A stretch of DNA of 64,000 nt from Phyllobacterium myrsinacearum (GTDB lineage: Bacteria > Pseudomonadota > Alphaproteobacteria > Rhizobiales > Rhizobiaceae), in NCBI RefSeq assembly GCF_014138285.1, contig NZ_JACGXN010000013.1, forward strand, positions 1-64,000. Reading direction: 5' to 3'. Position 1 is the stretch's first letter. Each line of letters opens with the position of its first letter. This document shows positions 9,374 through 17,794 of the stretch, piece after piece. Below the pieces are notes generated by a model, which made no database searches, had not been told where the DNA came from, and saw nothing but the letters and a program-made list of their open reading frames with translations. The position numbers and the translations under genes were made by a program.

Positions 9374-10363
9374 ATGTCACTATCTGCGATCACCCGGCGT
9401 GCTAGCCTCGCCCTCGGCATTTCAATATTATCGGCAGTTACTTTCGGTGGACTGGCGCAGGCACAGACCTTCCCGGATCGCGTTGTGACGATGGTTGTGC
9501 CTTTTGCTGCGGGCGGATCAACGGACGTTGTTGCACGCGTGATCGCAAACAAGATGTCAGACCTGCTCGGCCAGCAGGTGATTGTTCAAAATATTGGCGG
9601 TGGAGGTGGCAGTCTCGGCGCCGGCAATGTTGCGCGCGCCGATCCGGATGGCTACACGATCCTCATGGGTACTGTTGCAACGCACGCATTGAACCCGCTG
9701 ATCCTGAAAACCAAACCATATGATGCCGAAAAGGACTTTGCTCCGATTTCGTTGCTGGTCATTGTGCCCAATGTTCTCGTGGTCAATCCCGAGTTGCCTG
9801 CAAAATCCGTGCAGGAATTGGTCGATCTGCTGAAAGCCAATCCGGACAAGTACAGTTATGCGTCATCCGGCAATGGCACGCCGTTGCATTTGTCGGGCGA
9901 GTTGTTCAAGAAGATGGCTGGCGTATCAATGCAGCATATCCCTTACAAGGGCGCGGGTCCGGCACTGAACGACGTCATCGGCAACCAGGTGCCGATTATG
10001 TTCGACAATCTCCCTTCATCGTCGTCGCATATGAAGGGCGGCACGCTGCGTGCACTGGGTGTAACCACCAAGGAAAGAGCAGCATCTTTCCCCGATGTGC
10101 CCACGATCGGAGAGACAATTCCCGGCTACGAGACCTATACCTGGAATGCGTTGTTCGCACCGGCGGGAACCCCGCCGGAAGTGATTGCCAAGCTGAACGA
10201 GTCGGCCAACAAGGCGATGAAGGATCCTGCCGTGATCGAACGCATGAAAGAGTTCAGCGCAACCATCGTCGGATCTACCCCCGATGAATTGGCGTCGCAT
10301 GTAAAGGCGGAGATTGCCAAGTGGACCCCCGTCGTCAAAGACGCCAACGTCCAGATGGATTGA
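9374..10363 (+). CDS. Bug/TctC-family periplasmic binding protein
   Basis: 329 residues with a signal peptide ending in AQAQ near residue 31. The mature part is a typical tripartite tricarboxylate transporter (TTT) receptor: PFAAGGSTDVVARV, IGGGGGSLGAGNVARADPDGYT and the PYKGAGPALNDVIGNQV segment. The start is chosen for its perfect AGGAGG site 7 bases upstream. These receptors bind carboxylates such as citrate or nicotinate and deliver them to TctAB membrane proteins. No tctA or tctB lies nearby, so it is an orphan receptor, as is common for Bug proteins. A hairpin that may end the transcript lies just downstream. Confidence 0.92.
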   Translation: MSLSAITRRASLALGISILSAVTFGGLAQAQTFPDRVVTMVVPFAAGGSTDVVARVIANKMSDLLGQQVIVQNIGGGGGSLGAGNVARADPDGYTILMGTVATHALNPLILKTKPYDAEKDFAPISLLVIVPNVLVVNPELPAKSVQELVDLLKANPDKYSYASSGNGTPLHLSGELFKKMAGVSMQHIPYKGAGPALNDVIGNQVPIMFDNLPSSSSHMKGGTLRALGVTTKERAASFPDVPTIGETIPGYETYTWNALFAPAGTPPEVIAKLNESANKAMKDPAVIERMKEFSATIVGSTPDELASHVKAEIAKWTPVVKDANVQMD

Positions 10364-10381
10364 TTTTGACGGACGCAAATG

Positions 10382-10405
10382 ACGGGCGCGAATGTGCGCC
10401 CGTTT
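10382..10405 (+). terminator. Hairpin after the Bug receptor gene
   Basis: An 8-bp GC-rich perfect stem (ACGGGCGC / GCGCCCGT) with a 6-base loop, followed by only three T, 19 bases after the stop codon. It is a plausible but weak intrinsic terminator. Confidence 0.45.
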
Positions 10406-10477
10406 CCCGGCAGGGTCGCACAATCGAACTATGCTGAAGACATCAAAGCCCAGTGCCAATATCTCAATTGACGACAG

Positions 10478-12538
10478 CTAACCCCACATACCTCTCATCC
10501 GGGCAGCAATATCAACGCGCACATTCCGCGCTTCAGCTTGTTTGGACGTTTCCTGCCGTACCTTGGGCCACGTCGTGCATTCAAAATACTGAAGAAGTGT
10601 TGCCGGAATGAACCGCGTGCGGGAGGCGTAGATATGCCGGTCTCCTTGCGAGTTCTGCCCATGCGTAAAGAAGCGTTGCGGGACAACGAGATGCAAGTCA
10701 TCCTTGGCTCGGGTCATGGCAACATAGAGTAACCTTCTCTCCTCCTCGAGCTCGGGTGTTGATCCAGCCCCGAGATCGGACGGCATGCAACCATCAACGA
10801 CATTCAGCACGTAGACAGACTTCCATTCCTGCCCTTTGGCTGAATGGATCGTGGACAAAATCAGATAATCCTCATCGAGCAGAGGAACACCGGATTGATC
10901 GCTCGTGGCATCTGGGGGATCGAGCGTGAGCTCGGTCAGAAAGCGTTCCCGGGATGGGTAACCGGCCGCGATTTGTTGAAGCTGCAGAAGATCAGCCTGG
11001 CGCATCGAAGCATCGTCGTGAATCCGGTCCAGATGGGGTTCGTACCAAATGCGAATTTGTTCCAGTTCGGCTGGCCACCCCTCTTTTCGGCCATGGATAC
11101 CCTGAAGCATCTGCACAAAAGCTGGCCAGTCCTCACCGGCCCGCGCAGGCGCCGGAATCTCAGACAGAGATTTTATGGGATCAGAACACGCCGCCATCTT
11201 GTCGAGAACACTTTGGGCAGATGCGGGACCCACACCCGGCAGAAGCTGCATCAATCGAAAGCCTGCCACGCGGTCTCTCGGATTTTGGACAAAACGCAGT
11301 GTCGCCAGAAGATCCTTGATGTGGCTGCTGTCGAGAAACTTCAACCCACCAAATTTGACAAAGGGAATGTTCCGGCGCGTCAACTCCACTTCGAGTGCAC
11401 CACTATGACTGGATGTTCGGAAAAGCACGGCCTGCTGTTTCAGCAATGCGCCATTCTCCCGCCTGTCCAATACCTGTTCAACGACGTAGCGCGCCTGTTC
11501 GCTCTCATCGCGGACGGTAACCAATTGCGGTCGATCGGCGGATTTTCGCTCCGTCCAGAGGTTCTTGGTGAAACGCTGTGATGCCAGATCAATAACGGCA
11601 TTTGCAGCCGTCAGAATTGGTTGCGTTGAGCGATAGTTGCGATCAAGTGTGATAATATCTGCCGCCGGTGTAAAAGATGCGGGAAAGTCTAGAATGTTGC
11701 GGATGGTTGCCGACCTGAAGGAATAGATGGATTGCGCATCGTCGCCGACGACCGTCAGTCCCCTGCCCATCGGCTTCAACGCCAAAAGAATGGAGGACTG
11801 CAAACGGTTGGTATCCTGATACTCGTCGACCATCACGTGATCGAACCGCGAACCGATGTCTTCCGCCAGCAGAGGATCGGTGACAGTCTGGCACCAATAG
11901 AGCAACAGATCATCATAATCGAGAACGTTCTGCAATTGCTTCGCTTCGACATACCCCGCGAACAATTGGCGCAACTGTGTGTCCCATGTGGCGCACCATG
12001 GGAAGTTTTCTTTCAGGACCTCTTCGAGGGGTTTCTCGGAATTTATCGTTCGCGAATAAATGGCAAGGCATGTGCCTTTTGTAGGAAACCGGCTCTCCGT
12101 CTTGGAGAATCCGAGTTCATGGCGCACAAGATTCATGAGATCCGCCGAGTCTTCCCGGTCATGGATCGTGAAATTTCTGTCGAGAGATATCTGGTCGCAA
12201 TATTCGCGCAAAAGGCGCGCGCCTATGCCGTGAAATGTCCCCGACCATTCCAGCGCATTACTGTACGCAGCGCCATTTGTACCCAGAACCTGATGACAGA
12301 TGCGTTCAACGCGACGCGCCATTTCAGCCGCCGCCCGCCGGGAAAACGTCATCAGAAGAATACGTCGCGGATCCGTGCCATTGACAATCAAATGAGCCAC
12401 GCGATGGGCAAGGGTATTCGTCTTTCCCGATCCCGCGCCTGCAATAATGAGCAACGGCCCGGCAATGCCCGCACCCCCTACCCCGTATTCAACGGCACTG
12501 CGCTGTGCATCATTCAACTTTTCGAGATAGGCAGCCAT
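10478..12538 (-). CDS. UvrD/PcrA-like ATP-dependent DNA helicase
   Basis: 686 residues from the ATG at 12538 (GGAGAG upstream); a TTG 13 codons earlier is less likely. Superfamily 1A motifs are complete: Walker A AGAGSGKTNT (about residues 34-43), Walker B MVDEYQDTN, motif III GDDAQSIYSFR, motif IV/V region LSTIHSAKGQEWKSVYV and motif VI RRLLYVAMTRAKDDL. Family members are 3'-5' helicases in repair and replication restart. It is shorter than canonical UvrD (about 720-850 residues) and lacks the C-terminal Tudor-like tail, so it may be a second, accessory helicase rather than the main UvrD. Confidence 0.9.
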   Translation of the reverse strand: MAAYLEKLNDAQRSAVEYGVGGAGIAGPLLIIAGAGSGKTNTLAHRVAHLIVNGTDPRRILLMTFSRRAAAEMARRVERICHQVLGTNGAAYSNALEWSGTFHGIGARLLREYCDQISLDRNFTIHDREDSADLMNLVRHELGFSKTESRFPTKGTCLAIYSRTINSEKPLEEVLKENFPWCATWDTQLRQLFAGYVEAKQLQNVLDYDDLLLYWCQTVTDPLLAEDIGSRFDHVMVDEYQDTNRLQSSILLALKPMGRGLTVVGDDAQSIYSFRSATIRNILDFPASFTPAADIITLDRNYRSTQPILTAANAVIDLASQRFTKNLWTERKSADRPQLVTVRDESEQARYVVEQVLDRRENGALLKQQAVLFRTSSHSGALEVELTRRNIPFVKFGGLKFLDSSHIKDLLATLRFVQNPRDRVAGFRLMQLLPGVGPASAQSVLDKMAACSDPIKSLSEIPAPARAGEDWPAFVQMLQGIHGRKEGWPAELEQIRIWYEPHLDRIHDDASMRQADLLQLQQIAAGYPSRERFLTELTLDPPDATSDQSGVPLLDEDYLILSTIHSAKGQEWKSVYVLNVVDGCMPSDLGAGSTPELEEERRLLYVAMTRAKDDLHLVVPQRFFTHGQNSQGDRHIYASRTRFIPATLLQYFECTTWPKVRQETSKQAEARNVRVDIAARMRGMWG

Positions 12539-12662
12539 GGACTCTCCGAGCGCGCGAATCCCATGGGGAATCGCCAAGAACAGAGAGCGAACATACTATC
12601 AACCACAGAAGAATGAAAAGCGCCCTGTTTTAATTCGGCGAAATCGACAATCTGCATGTGGC

Positions 12663-13115
12663 TTAAAGCAAGCGGTCCCGATCGTCCGCTTCTGGCAGCC
12701 AGCATGTCTCATGCCTTCCAAAGAGAACATGACGGTGACGCGCTATGAGACGATACAGGGGATCGCGGATAAAACGCGGTACGACTTTTAAAACGCCCGC
12801 AAACCGCCATGGCCACCCCAGTCTGGCATAGATACCCAGAATCGCGTCTGAATTCCGCAGTAGGCTCTGCCGTTCAACAACAATCATTGTTTCCGGATCT
12901 GCAGGATCAATGCCATTACGCCGGTAGAGCGCCATACCAACAGGCCCTTGCATCGATGCCAGCCGAAAACGACGCTGATGATCATGGCGCATAACAAATT
13001 GGGCATTGGTGCAGCACATTACACAAAGTGCATCAAACACAATGATTGGTCCGCGTGAGATGATTTCCTCAAGCTCGGCTGGTGATGGAGGAGTGTCGGT
13101 TTTTGTTGCATCCAT
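12663..13115 (-). CDS. DCC-family thiol-disulfide oxidoreductase (DUF393)
   Basis: About 150 residues from the ATG at 13115, which has an AAAGG site; a TTG at 13133 is possible. It carries the family signature with a C-x-x-C pair in the D-A-L-C-V-M-C segment near residue 32 (family form D-G-x-C-x-x-C), followed by R-F-R-L-A-S-M-Q and the C-terminal Y-R-x-x-A-R-H-R block. DCC proteins are predicted thiol-disulfide oxidoreductases with unknown partners. The Gly of the signature is replaced by Ala. The gene stands alone between the helicase and a small hypothetical gene. Confidence 0.82.
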   Translation of the reverse strand: MDATKTDTPPSPAELEEIISRGPIIVFDALCVMCCTNAQFVMRHDHQRRFRLASMQGPVGMALYRRNGIDPADPETMIVVERQSLLRNSDAILGIYARLGWPWRFAGVLKVVPRFIRDPLYRLIARHRHVLFGRHETCWLPEADDRDRLL

Positions 13116-13270
13116 GGATATAGCCTTTTCCAATCAGGCCGAATATGGGAGGGCTCCCGTGCAGCTGCAATTATACGCAGCCGCATGTCACTTCTGGCAA
13201 GCGGTTATGAAACAGCGGCTCCAATCGACGGTTACCCGGCTCCCCGCTAGGTTTCATGACTTCGCGCTTC

Positions 13271-13618
13271 CTAGGTCCAGGCGACGCGTAAAGGATGTGT
13301 AGCTTTAGCTTGCCTTGCCGTCACGTGTTGCCGCACCTCGGCAATCTGCCAGACCACAGTTCGAAGATCGATCATCGCATGCACGGGCGAATCCCGCGTC
13401 TCACTGATGATCCGTCCTGCTGCGTCGCTGCCATTGGCAGCCGTATCCCAGATCAGCATGTCGAAGATCGCCCCATCCGCCAGCTCGGCGATGCGCCGCG
13501 ATCGGAAGCCGGGCTGGCGGTTCAACCATTCATTGATACTGGTATTGGCAGCGACAAAATCCTTGGCGCTGTGATTATCGAGGAGTTTGAAGGTTGTAAG
13601 TTCTATTGCTTCAGTCAT
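13271..13618 (-). CDS. Uncharacterised small protein, ABM-like
   Basis: 115 residues from the ATG at 13618. I do not recognise a precise family. The segment VAANTSINEWLNRQPGFRSRR followed by a hydrophobic strand resembles the ferredoxin-like (dimeric alpha/beta barrel) fold of antibiotic-biosynthesis-monooxygenase proteins. It lies 30 bases after the SDR stop and on the same strand, so both are probably co-transcribed and under the divergent AraC regulator. Confidence 0.6.
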   Translation of the reverse strand: MTEAIELTTFKLLDNHSAKDFVAANTSINEWLNRQPGFRSRRIAELADGAIFDMLIWDTAANGSDAAGRIISETRDSPVHAMIDLRTVVWQIAEVRQHVTARQAKATHPLRVAWT

Positions 13619-13647
13619 TGCAGGTCTCCTGAAAGACGGGGATGTCA

Positions 13648-14394
13648 TTATCCCTGCGCCGTCGGTCTGACGATCATCTCATTGACATCGACATTATCGG
13701 GCTGACTGATGGCATAACCAATCGCCTCGGCAATGGCGGAAGCAGGGATGGACGACTGATCAAGCATGGCGTGTACGCCGGCCTTGAGTTGCGGATTACT
13801 GATCCCGTCGAACAGTTCGCTGCGTGTAAGGCCGGGGCTGATAACGGTCACACGCAGGTCCTTGCTCTCTTGCCGCAGACCTTCCGATAACGCACGTACT
13901 GCAAACTTGGTGGCACAATAGACTGCGGCGGTCGGATCGACCCGGTGTGCTGATGTTGATGCCACATTGACGATATGCCCCCTACCTTGCTCGCGCATGA
14001 TAGGCAGGACGGCGGCAATGCCATGCAGTACCCCGCGCAAATTGACATCGATCATGGTGTTCCACTCATCGACCTTCAACTCCTGTACCAGAGACAGTGG
14101 CATGACACCGGCATTGTTTATCAGCACATCGATCCGGCCATAATGTTTCTGCGCGAACGCGGCAAACGCCATGACGCTGGCAAGATCAGTCACATCGAGT
14201 TCCCGGTGCAGTGCATCGCCACCCGCCGTCTGTATTTCTTGCGCAACCGCTGCGATCCGGTCTGCACGCCGCGCGCCGAGAACAACCCGGTGGCCGTTTG
14301 CCGCTAGATAGCGGGCTGTGGCCTCGCCGATGCCACTGCTGGCACCCGTGATCAGGACAACTTTTCTGGAAATTACTGATGAGGGATTTGTCAT
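13648..14394 (-). CDS. Short-chain dehydrogenase/reductase (SDR)
   Basis: 248 residues, classical SDR. The cofactor motif TGASSGIG is at residues 16-23, NNAG at about 91-94, and the catalytic Ser and Y-x-x-x-K (YCATK) near residues 143-162. An Arg at the end of beta-2 (GARRADR) suggests NADP(H). The substrate cannot be predicted. It is divergent from an araC-family gene, the classical arrangement of a regulator and its target, with repeat motifs in between. Confidence 0.9.
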   Translation of the reverse strand: MTNPSSVISRKVVLITGASSGIGEATARYLAANGHRVVLGARRADRIAAVAQEIQTAGGDALHRELDVTDLASVMAFAAFAQKHYGRIDVLINNAGVMPLSLVQELKVDEWNTMIDVNLRGVLHGIAAVLPIMREQGRGHIVNVASTSAHRVDPTAAVYCATKFAVRALSEGLRQESKDLRVTVISPGLTRSELFDGISNPQLKAGVHAMLDQSSIPASAIAEAIGYAISQPDNVDVNEMIVRPTAQG

Positions 14395-14456
14395 TGAATG
14401 CTCCGCGTTACAACTGGCGGAGTTATGAACTGAAGCGGACTTGCGGCGTTATCCAC

Positions 14457-14521
14457 ATCCTGCAATTTTTATAGACGATCCTGCAAATTCGCTTTCTGGC
14501 CATTGGTCAGTGTCGCAGGAT
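14457..14521. promoter_or_regulatory. Candidate AraC-family operator: three ATCCTGC half-sites
   Basis: Between the SDR and araC genes an exact 9-bp direct repeat ATCCTGCAA occurs at 14457-14465 and 14478-14486, exactly 21 bp apart (two helical turns). A third copy in inverted orientation (8 of 9 matching) sits at 14513-14521. Direct half-sites 21 bp apart are the textbook arrangement for AraC-family dimers. That the adjacent regulator binds them is inference. Confidence 0.5.
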
Positions 14522-14567
14522 CGGATATAGTTTACATAGCTTAATTGCTTAATTTTGCGGGATTTAC

Positions 14568-15482
14568 ATGACCCTATCTCTCAATCCATATCAGGAGATG
14601 GCATCCATCATTGCCCGTTTCGCCAAAACGGACGAAGAGCGTTCGACGGCAATAGACGGTCTGTTTTTCAGCCGGCGGTCATCCCCGACCCATTGCCTGC
14701 ATACGGCACAATGGCCATGCTTTGCTCTTGTCGCGCAAGGAGCGAAGAGCCTCAAGCTCGGATCGGATGTCTATCGCTATGGCGTCGGCGACTTTCTCGT
14801 GGTTTCGATTGATCTTCCGGTGGTATCTCAGGTGACAGACGCGAGTATTGAAGAACCCAATCTTGGCATCGGCCTGCGGATAGATCCGGACCAGTTGAAA
14901 GCCGTGCTTGCCCGCCTCGGTTTAAACCAGCCGTCGGTTACTCCCGGCGACATGCGGGCTGTATCGGTCAACAAGGCGTCGCCGGACCTTCTGGATGCGG
15001 TGCTGCGGTTGTTACGGTTGCTGGAACGTCCGGAGGATATTCCGGCCGTAGCACCCCTGTTCGAGCAGGAGATACTTTACCGTCTTCTGACCGGACCATT
15101 CGGGCCGCAACTTGTCCAGATCGCAATGAGCGAGACCCCAGGCAACAGGATCGCTCAGGCAACGGCATGGCTGCGGGATAATTTCGCGCGGCCCTTGCGC
15201 ATTGAAGAACTGGCTGGACGTGTCGGCATGAGCGTTTCATCGCTGCATCATCACTTCAAGGCTGTTACTGCGATGACGCCGATGCAATATCAGAAGCAGT
15301 TGCGCCTGCACGAAGCACGCCGTCTTATCCTGGTGGAGCACGTCGATGTTGGAACGGCGGGCTATAATGTTGGCTACCAAAGCCCGTCTCAATTCAGCAG
15401 GGAATACACGAGGCTCTACGGTGCGCCGCCGCTGAAAGATATCAATACGTTCAAGATTTCACAGCCTTTACCATCTGGATAA
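14568..15482 (+). CDS. AraC-family transcriptional regulator
   Basis: 304 residues. The N-terminal two thirds resemble the AraC_N cupin-like ligand domain (with the HTAQWPCFALVAQGAKSLKLG strand region), and the last 100 residues hold two helix-turn-helix units (RIEELAGRVGMSVSSLHHHFK and the second around VGTAGYNVGYQSPSQFSREY). Such proteins with this N-terminal domain commonly sense small aromatic or alcohol-type molecules and regulate an adjacent oxidoreductase. It is divergent from the SDR gene and probably controls it through the half-sites in the 173-bp gap. Confidence 0.9.
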   Translation: MTLSLNPYQEMASIIARFAKTDEERSTAIDGLFFSRRSSPTHCLHTAQWPCFALVAQGAKSLKLGSDVYRYGVGDFLVVSIDLPVVSQVTDASIEEPNLGIGLRIDPDQLKAVLARLGLNQPSVTPGDMRAVSVNKASPDLLDAVLRLLRLLERPEDIPAVAPLFEQEILYRLLTGPFGPQLVQIAMSETPGNRIAQATAWLRDNFARPLRIEELAGRVGMSVSSLHHHFKAVTAMTPMQYQKQLRLHEARRLILVEHVDVGTAGYNVGYQSPSQFSREYTRLYGAPPLKDINTFKISQPLPSG

Positions 15483-15536
15483 TCGTTGTGCGGCACAGTT
15501 GCCGCGCGGCAGCAGAACCGATCAGACAGAGTGCGA

Positions 15537-16565
15537 TCATTTCGGACTCATCGGCGAGCCCTGGCGCGCATATCGCTCCACTGTTGACACGACAGCAGCA
15601 GGTATCTCGATACCAGCCGTATGCTTTTTTCGCGCTTCAATACGGCGATCGCCGGGAAGGCGCACCCCTGGAGTTTCCTGGGCAGCGCCAAACATTTCCT
15701 CCAGCCGCGTCGAGAAATGATCACCCCCGAACAGCGCTGGATCAAGGGCGATAATCATCTGACCTGTACGCGGCGGGCCGCCTTCACAATCACCAAACGA
15801 TGATGCCTCAAATGACCAGTGCGAACGTGTCAGTCCGGCCGCAAGAATATCAACCATCAGCGCTAGTCCGAAACCCTTGTAACCCCCAATGGGCAAGAGG
15901 CTTCCCTCCATCGCCGCCACCGCATCATTCGTTGGCATACCATTCGCGTCGATCGCCCAGCCATCGGGCAGAGCAACACCGCGATTATAAGCGTCAATCA
16001 CCGCTACCTTGGCAACCACACTGGAGGATTGGTCGATGACAAGCGGTGCGCGACCCTGCCGCGGAACGCCAAAGGCCAAGGGGTTTGTGCCGAAGAATGG
16101 TGTTTTTCCACCAAATGGCGCTATGGATGGTGACGCATTGGCGACCATCAGGGCGACGAAACCCCGGGTGGCGAGTTCCTCAACGAAATAACCAAGCGAA
16201 CCGCAGGCGTAAGAATTACCAACTGACAACGCAGCGATGCCGCATTCCCGCACAGCTTCGGCAAGGGGCTGCAATCCCAGGGCGATTGCAGGGTGAGCAA
16301 AACCGGTGCCTGCATCTATGTGGACAACAGCTGGCGCCTGCCTTTCAAGACGTGGCACGGCATGACCATCGACCTTGCCGCATGCCGCGTGGTCACAGTA
16401 GGTTGGCAGATAGGAAAGCCCAACAATAGCCTGCCCGTCCCGCTCTGCCACGGCGATGGATTGGGCAACAGACTTTGCATTTTCGCTTGCAACATTGGAA
16501 GCGACGAGGGCTTTTGTCGCCAAGGATTCGATTTCATCAAATGTCAGCGTTCTCATATCGGTCAT
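15537..16565 (-). CDS. Ldh/MDH-2 family NAD(P)H-dependent oxidoreductase
   Basis: 342 residues of the malate/L-lactate dehydrogenase type-2 family, which includes the delta1-piperideine/pyrroline-2-carboxylate reductase DpkA and ureidoglycolate dehydrogenase. Visible hallmarks are the GLSYLPTYCDHA N-terminal segment with the catalytic His, FGGKTPFFGTNPLAFGVP and the GGYKGFGLALMVDILAAGL segment. It is the last gene of an operon with two enolase-superfamily genes and a GntR regulator. In that context a role as imine (Pyr2C-type) reductase after an amino-acid dehydratase is a reasonable inference, not proven. Confidence 0.87.
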   Translation of the reverse strand: MTDMRTLTFDEIESLATKALVASNVASENAKSVAQSIAVAERDGQAIVGLSYLPTYCDHAACGKVDGHAVPRLERQAPAVVHIDAGTGFAHPAIALGLQPLAEAVRECGIAALSVGNSYACGSLGYFVEELATRGFVALMVANASPSIAPFGGKTPFFGTNPLAFGVPRQGRAPLVIDQSSSVVAKVAVIDAYNRGVALPDGWAIDANGMPTNDAVAAMEGSLLPIGGYKGFGLALMVDILAAGLTRSHWSFEASSFGDCEGGPPRTGQMIIALDPALFGGDHFSTRLEEMFGAAQETPGVRLPGDRRIEARKKHTAGIEIPAAVVSTVERYARQGSPMSPK

Positions 16566-16608
16566 GCGATCAACTTCCTTGGCGCGTTTACGTCAGCGCG
16601 ATAATCAT

Positions 16609-17793
16609 TCAGTTCAACGGCAAACGGCGATACGTCCCCGGCTTTGCCGGATCGTGGTATTTGTTCTTGGAGCCATTTTCGACATAATCACGATGACAGG
16701 CCGCCAAGCGGTCCCGATCCAGTGTAACGCCGAGGCCGGGGCCCTCCGGAACCGAAACAACGTTCCTCCGGGGTGAAAATGGCCCACCTTCGATCACATC
16801 AGTTGTCTGCATGCGAAACAGTGACTGGTTCGGCTCCCTGATCCAGCCGAATGCCGCACATAAATGCAGATAGGCGGCACTTCCGACGCCGGAGTCCCCG
16901 CTATAACACCAGAAATCGATACCCGCGTGTTCACAGGCGCCCAGGAAACGGATGAACCGGCCAATTCCACCGTGCACTGTTGGATTGCCAACGATTGCAT
17001 CGGGAACCTTCAATTCCATGGCCCGGGCAATATCGATATTATGCGTGGAGAACGGTATCAGGCAGTGGCGCCGCAGTTCGCGCATTTCTTCGATTGTTGC
17101 AACTGGGTCCTCCCAGTTGCGTACATTCAATTCCTCCAGCGGTCGCACCAACTGCCGTGCCGTCGTAAGCGAATAGGCCTGATTGGAGTCGATGCGCAGC
17201 ATCACATCTTCACCGAGCTTCCTGCGGATCAGCTCGAGTATCCGCAGTGACACCTTCGGGTTCTCCGTCGAAAACTTGCCTTCGAAAAACGTCGTGCCGT
17301 AGGTTTCATTCAGTTCAACGCAATAGTCGGCGACTTCTTCAGGGGATTTTTCACCTGATTTTCGCGGACCGTCTCCGCGCAGTGAAAAATAGTCTGTGAA
17401 CGGTATTTCCTTGCGTACTGCGCCGCCGAGCAACTGATAGAGCGGCTGATTCCAGGCCTTGCCGCGCAAATCCCAGAGCGCCATTTCAATCGCACCGAAC
17501 GCCATGATCCGGTTGCGGTCATTGATGCTCTGCACCCCGGTCCAGAACGGTAGGCAGACATTTTCAGCACCGGCAACATCGAAGGCATCGCGTCCGATGA
17601 GTCTCGATGCCAGCACATCATTGATGATTGCGGCTACCGCTGCACTTGGCGCTTCGCCGAGGCCGGTCAAGCCGTCATCCGTCTCAATTTCCACAATGGT
17701 CGGAGAAAAACCGTCCAGTTCGCCAAACACCCAGATATACGGAGCTTCAAGCGTCAGGTTGATTGGTGTGGCAGTAATACGGCGTATTTTCAT
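16609..17793 (-). CDS. Mandelate racemase/muconate lactonizing enzyme family protein, glucarate-dehydratase-like
   Basis: 394 residues from the ATG at 17793; the open frame extends 37 codons upstream into the previous gene but that part is not used. Enolase-superfamily features: capping domain, then a barrel with metal ligands D in LRIDSNQAY and E in NWEDP. The acid/base region differs from the usual family: the K-x-K strand reads EGKFS, and the strand that carries His in glucarate dehydratases reads FWCYSGDSGVG. The residues are thus non-standard and the reaction cannot be assigned. It follows the other enolase-family gene with one base between stop and start (TAGTATG), so the two are translationally coupled. 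Confidence 0.85.
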   Translation of the reverse strand: MKIRRITATPINLTLEAPYIWVFGELDGFSPTIVEIETDDGLTGLGEAPSAAVAAIINDVLASRLIGRDAFDVAGAENVCLPFWTGVQSINDRNRIMAFGAIEMALWDLRGKAWNQPLYQLLGGAVRKEIPFTDYFSLRGDGPRKSGEKSPEEVADYCVELNETYGTTFFEGKFSTENPKVSLRILELIRRKLGEDVMLRIDSNQAYSLTTARQLVRPLEELNVRNWEDPVATIEEMRELRRHCLIPFSTHNIDIARAMELKVPDAIVGNPTVHGGIGRFIRFLGACEHAGIDFWCYSGDSGVGSAAYLHLCAAFGWIREPNQSLFRMQTTDVIEGGPFSPRRNVVSVPEGPGLGVTLDRDRLAACHRDYVENGSKNKYHDPAKPGTYRRLPLN

Positions 17794-17794
17794 A

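Noticed and set aside
11732-12616. 294-codon plus-strand open frame
   Set aside because: Antisense shadow of the UvrD-like helicase.
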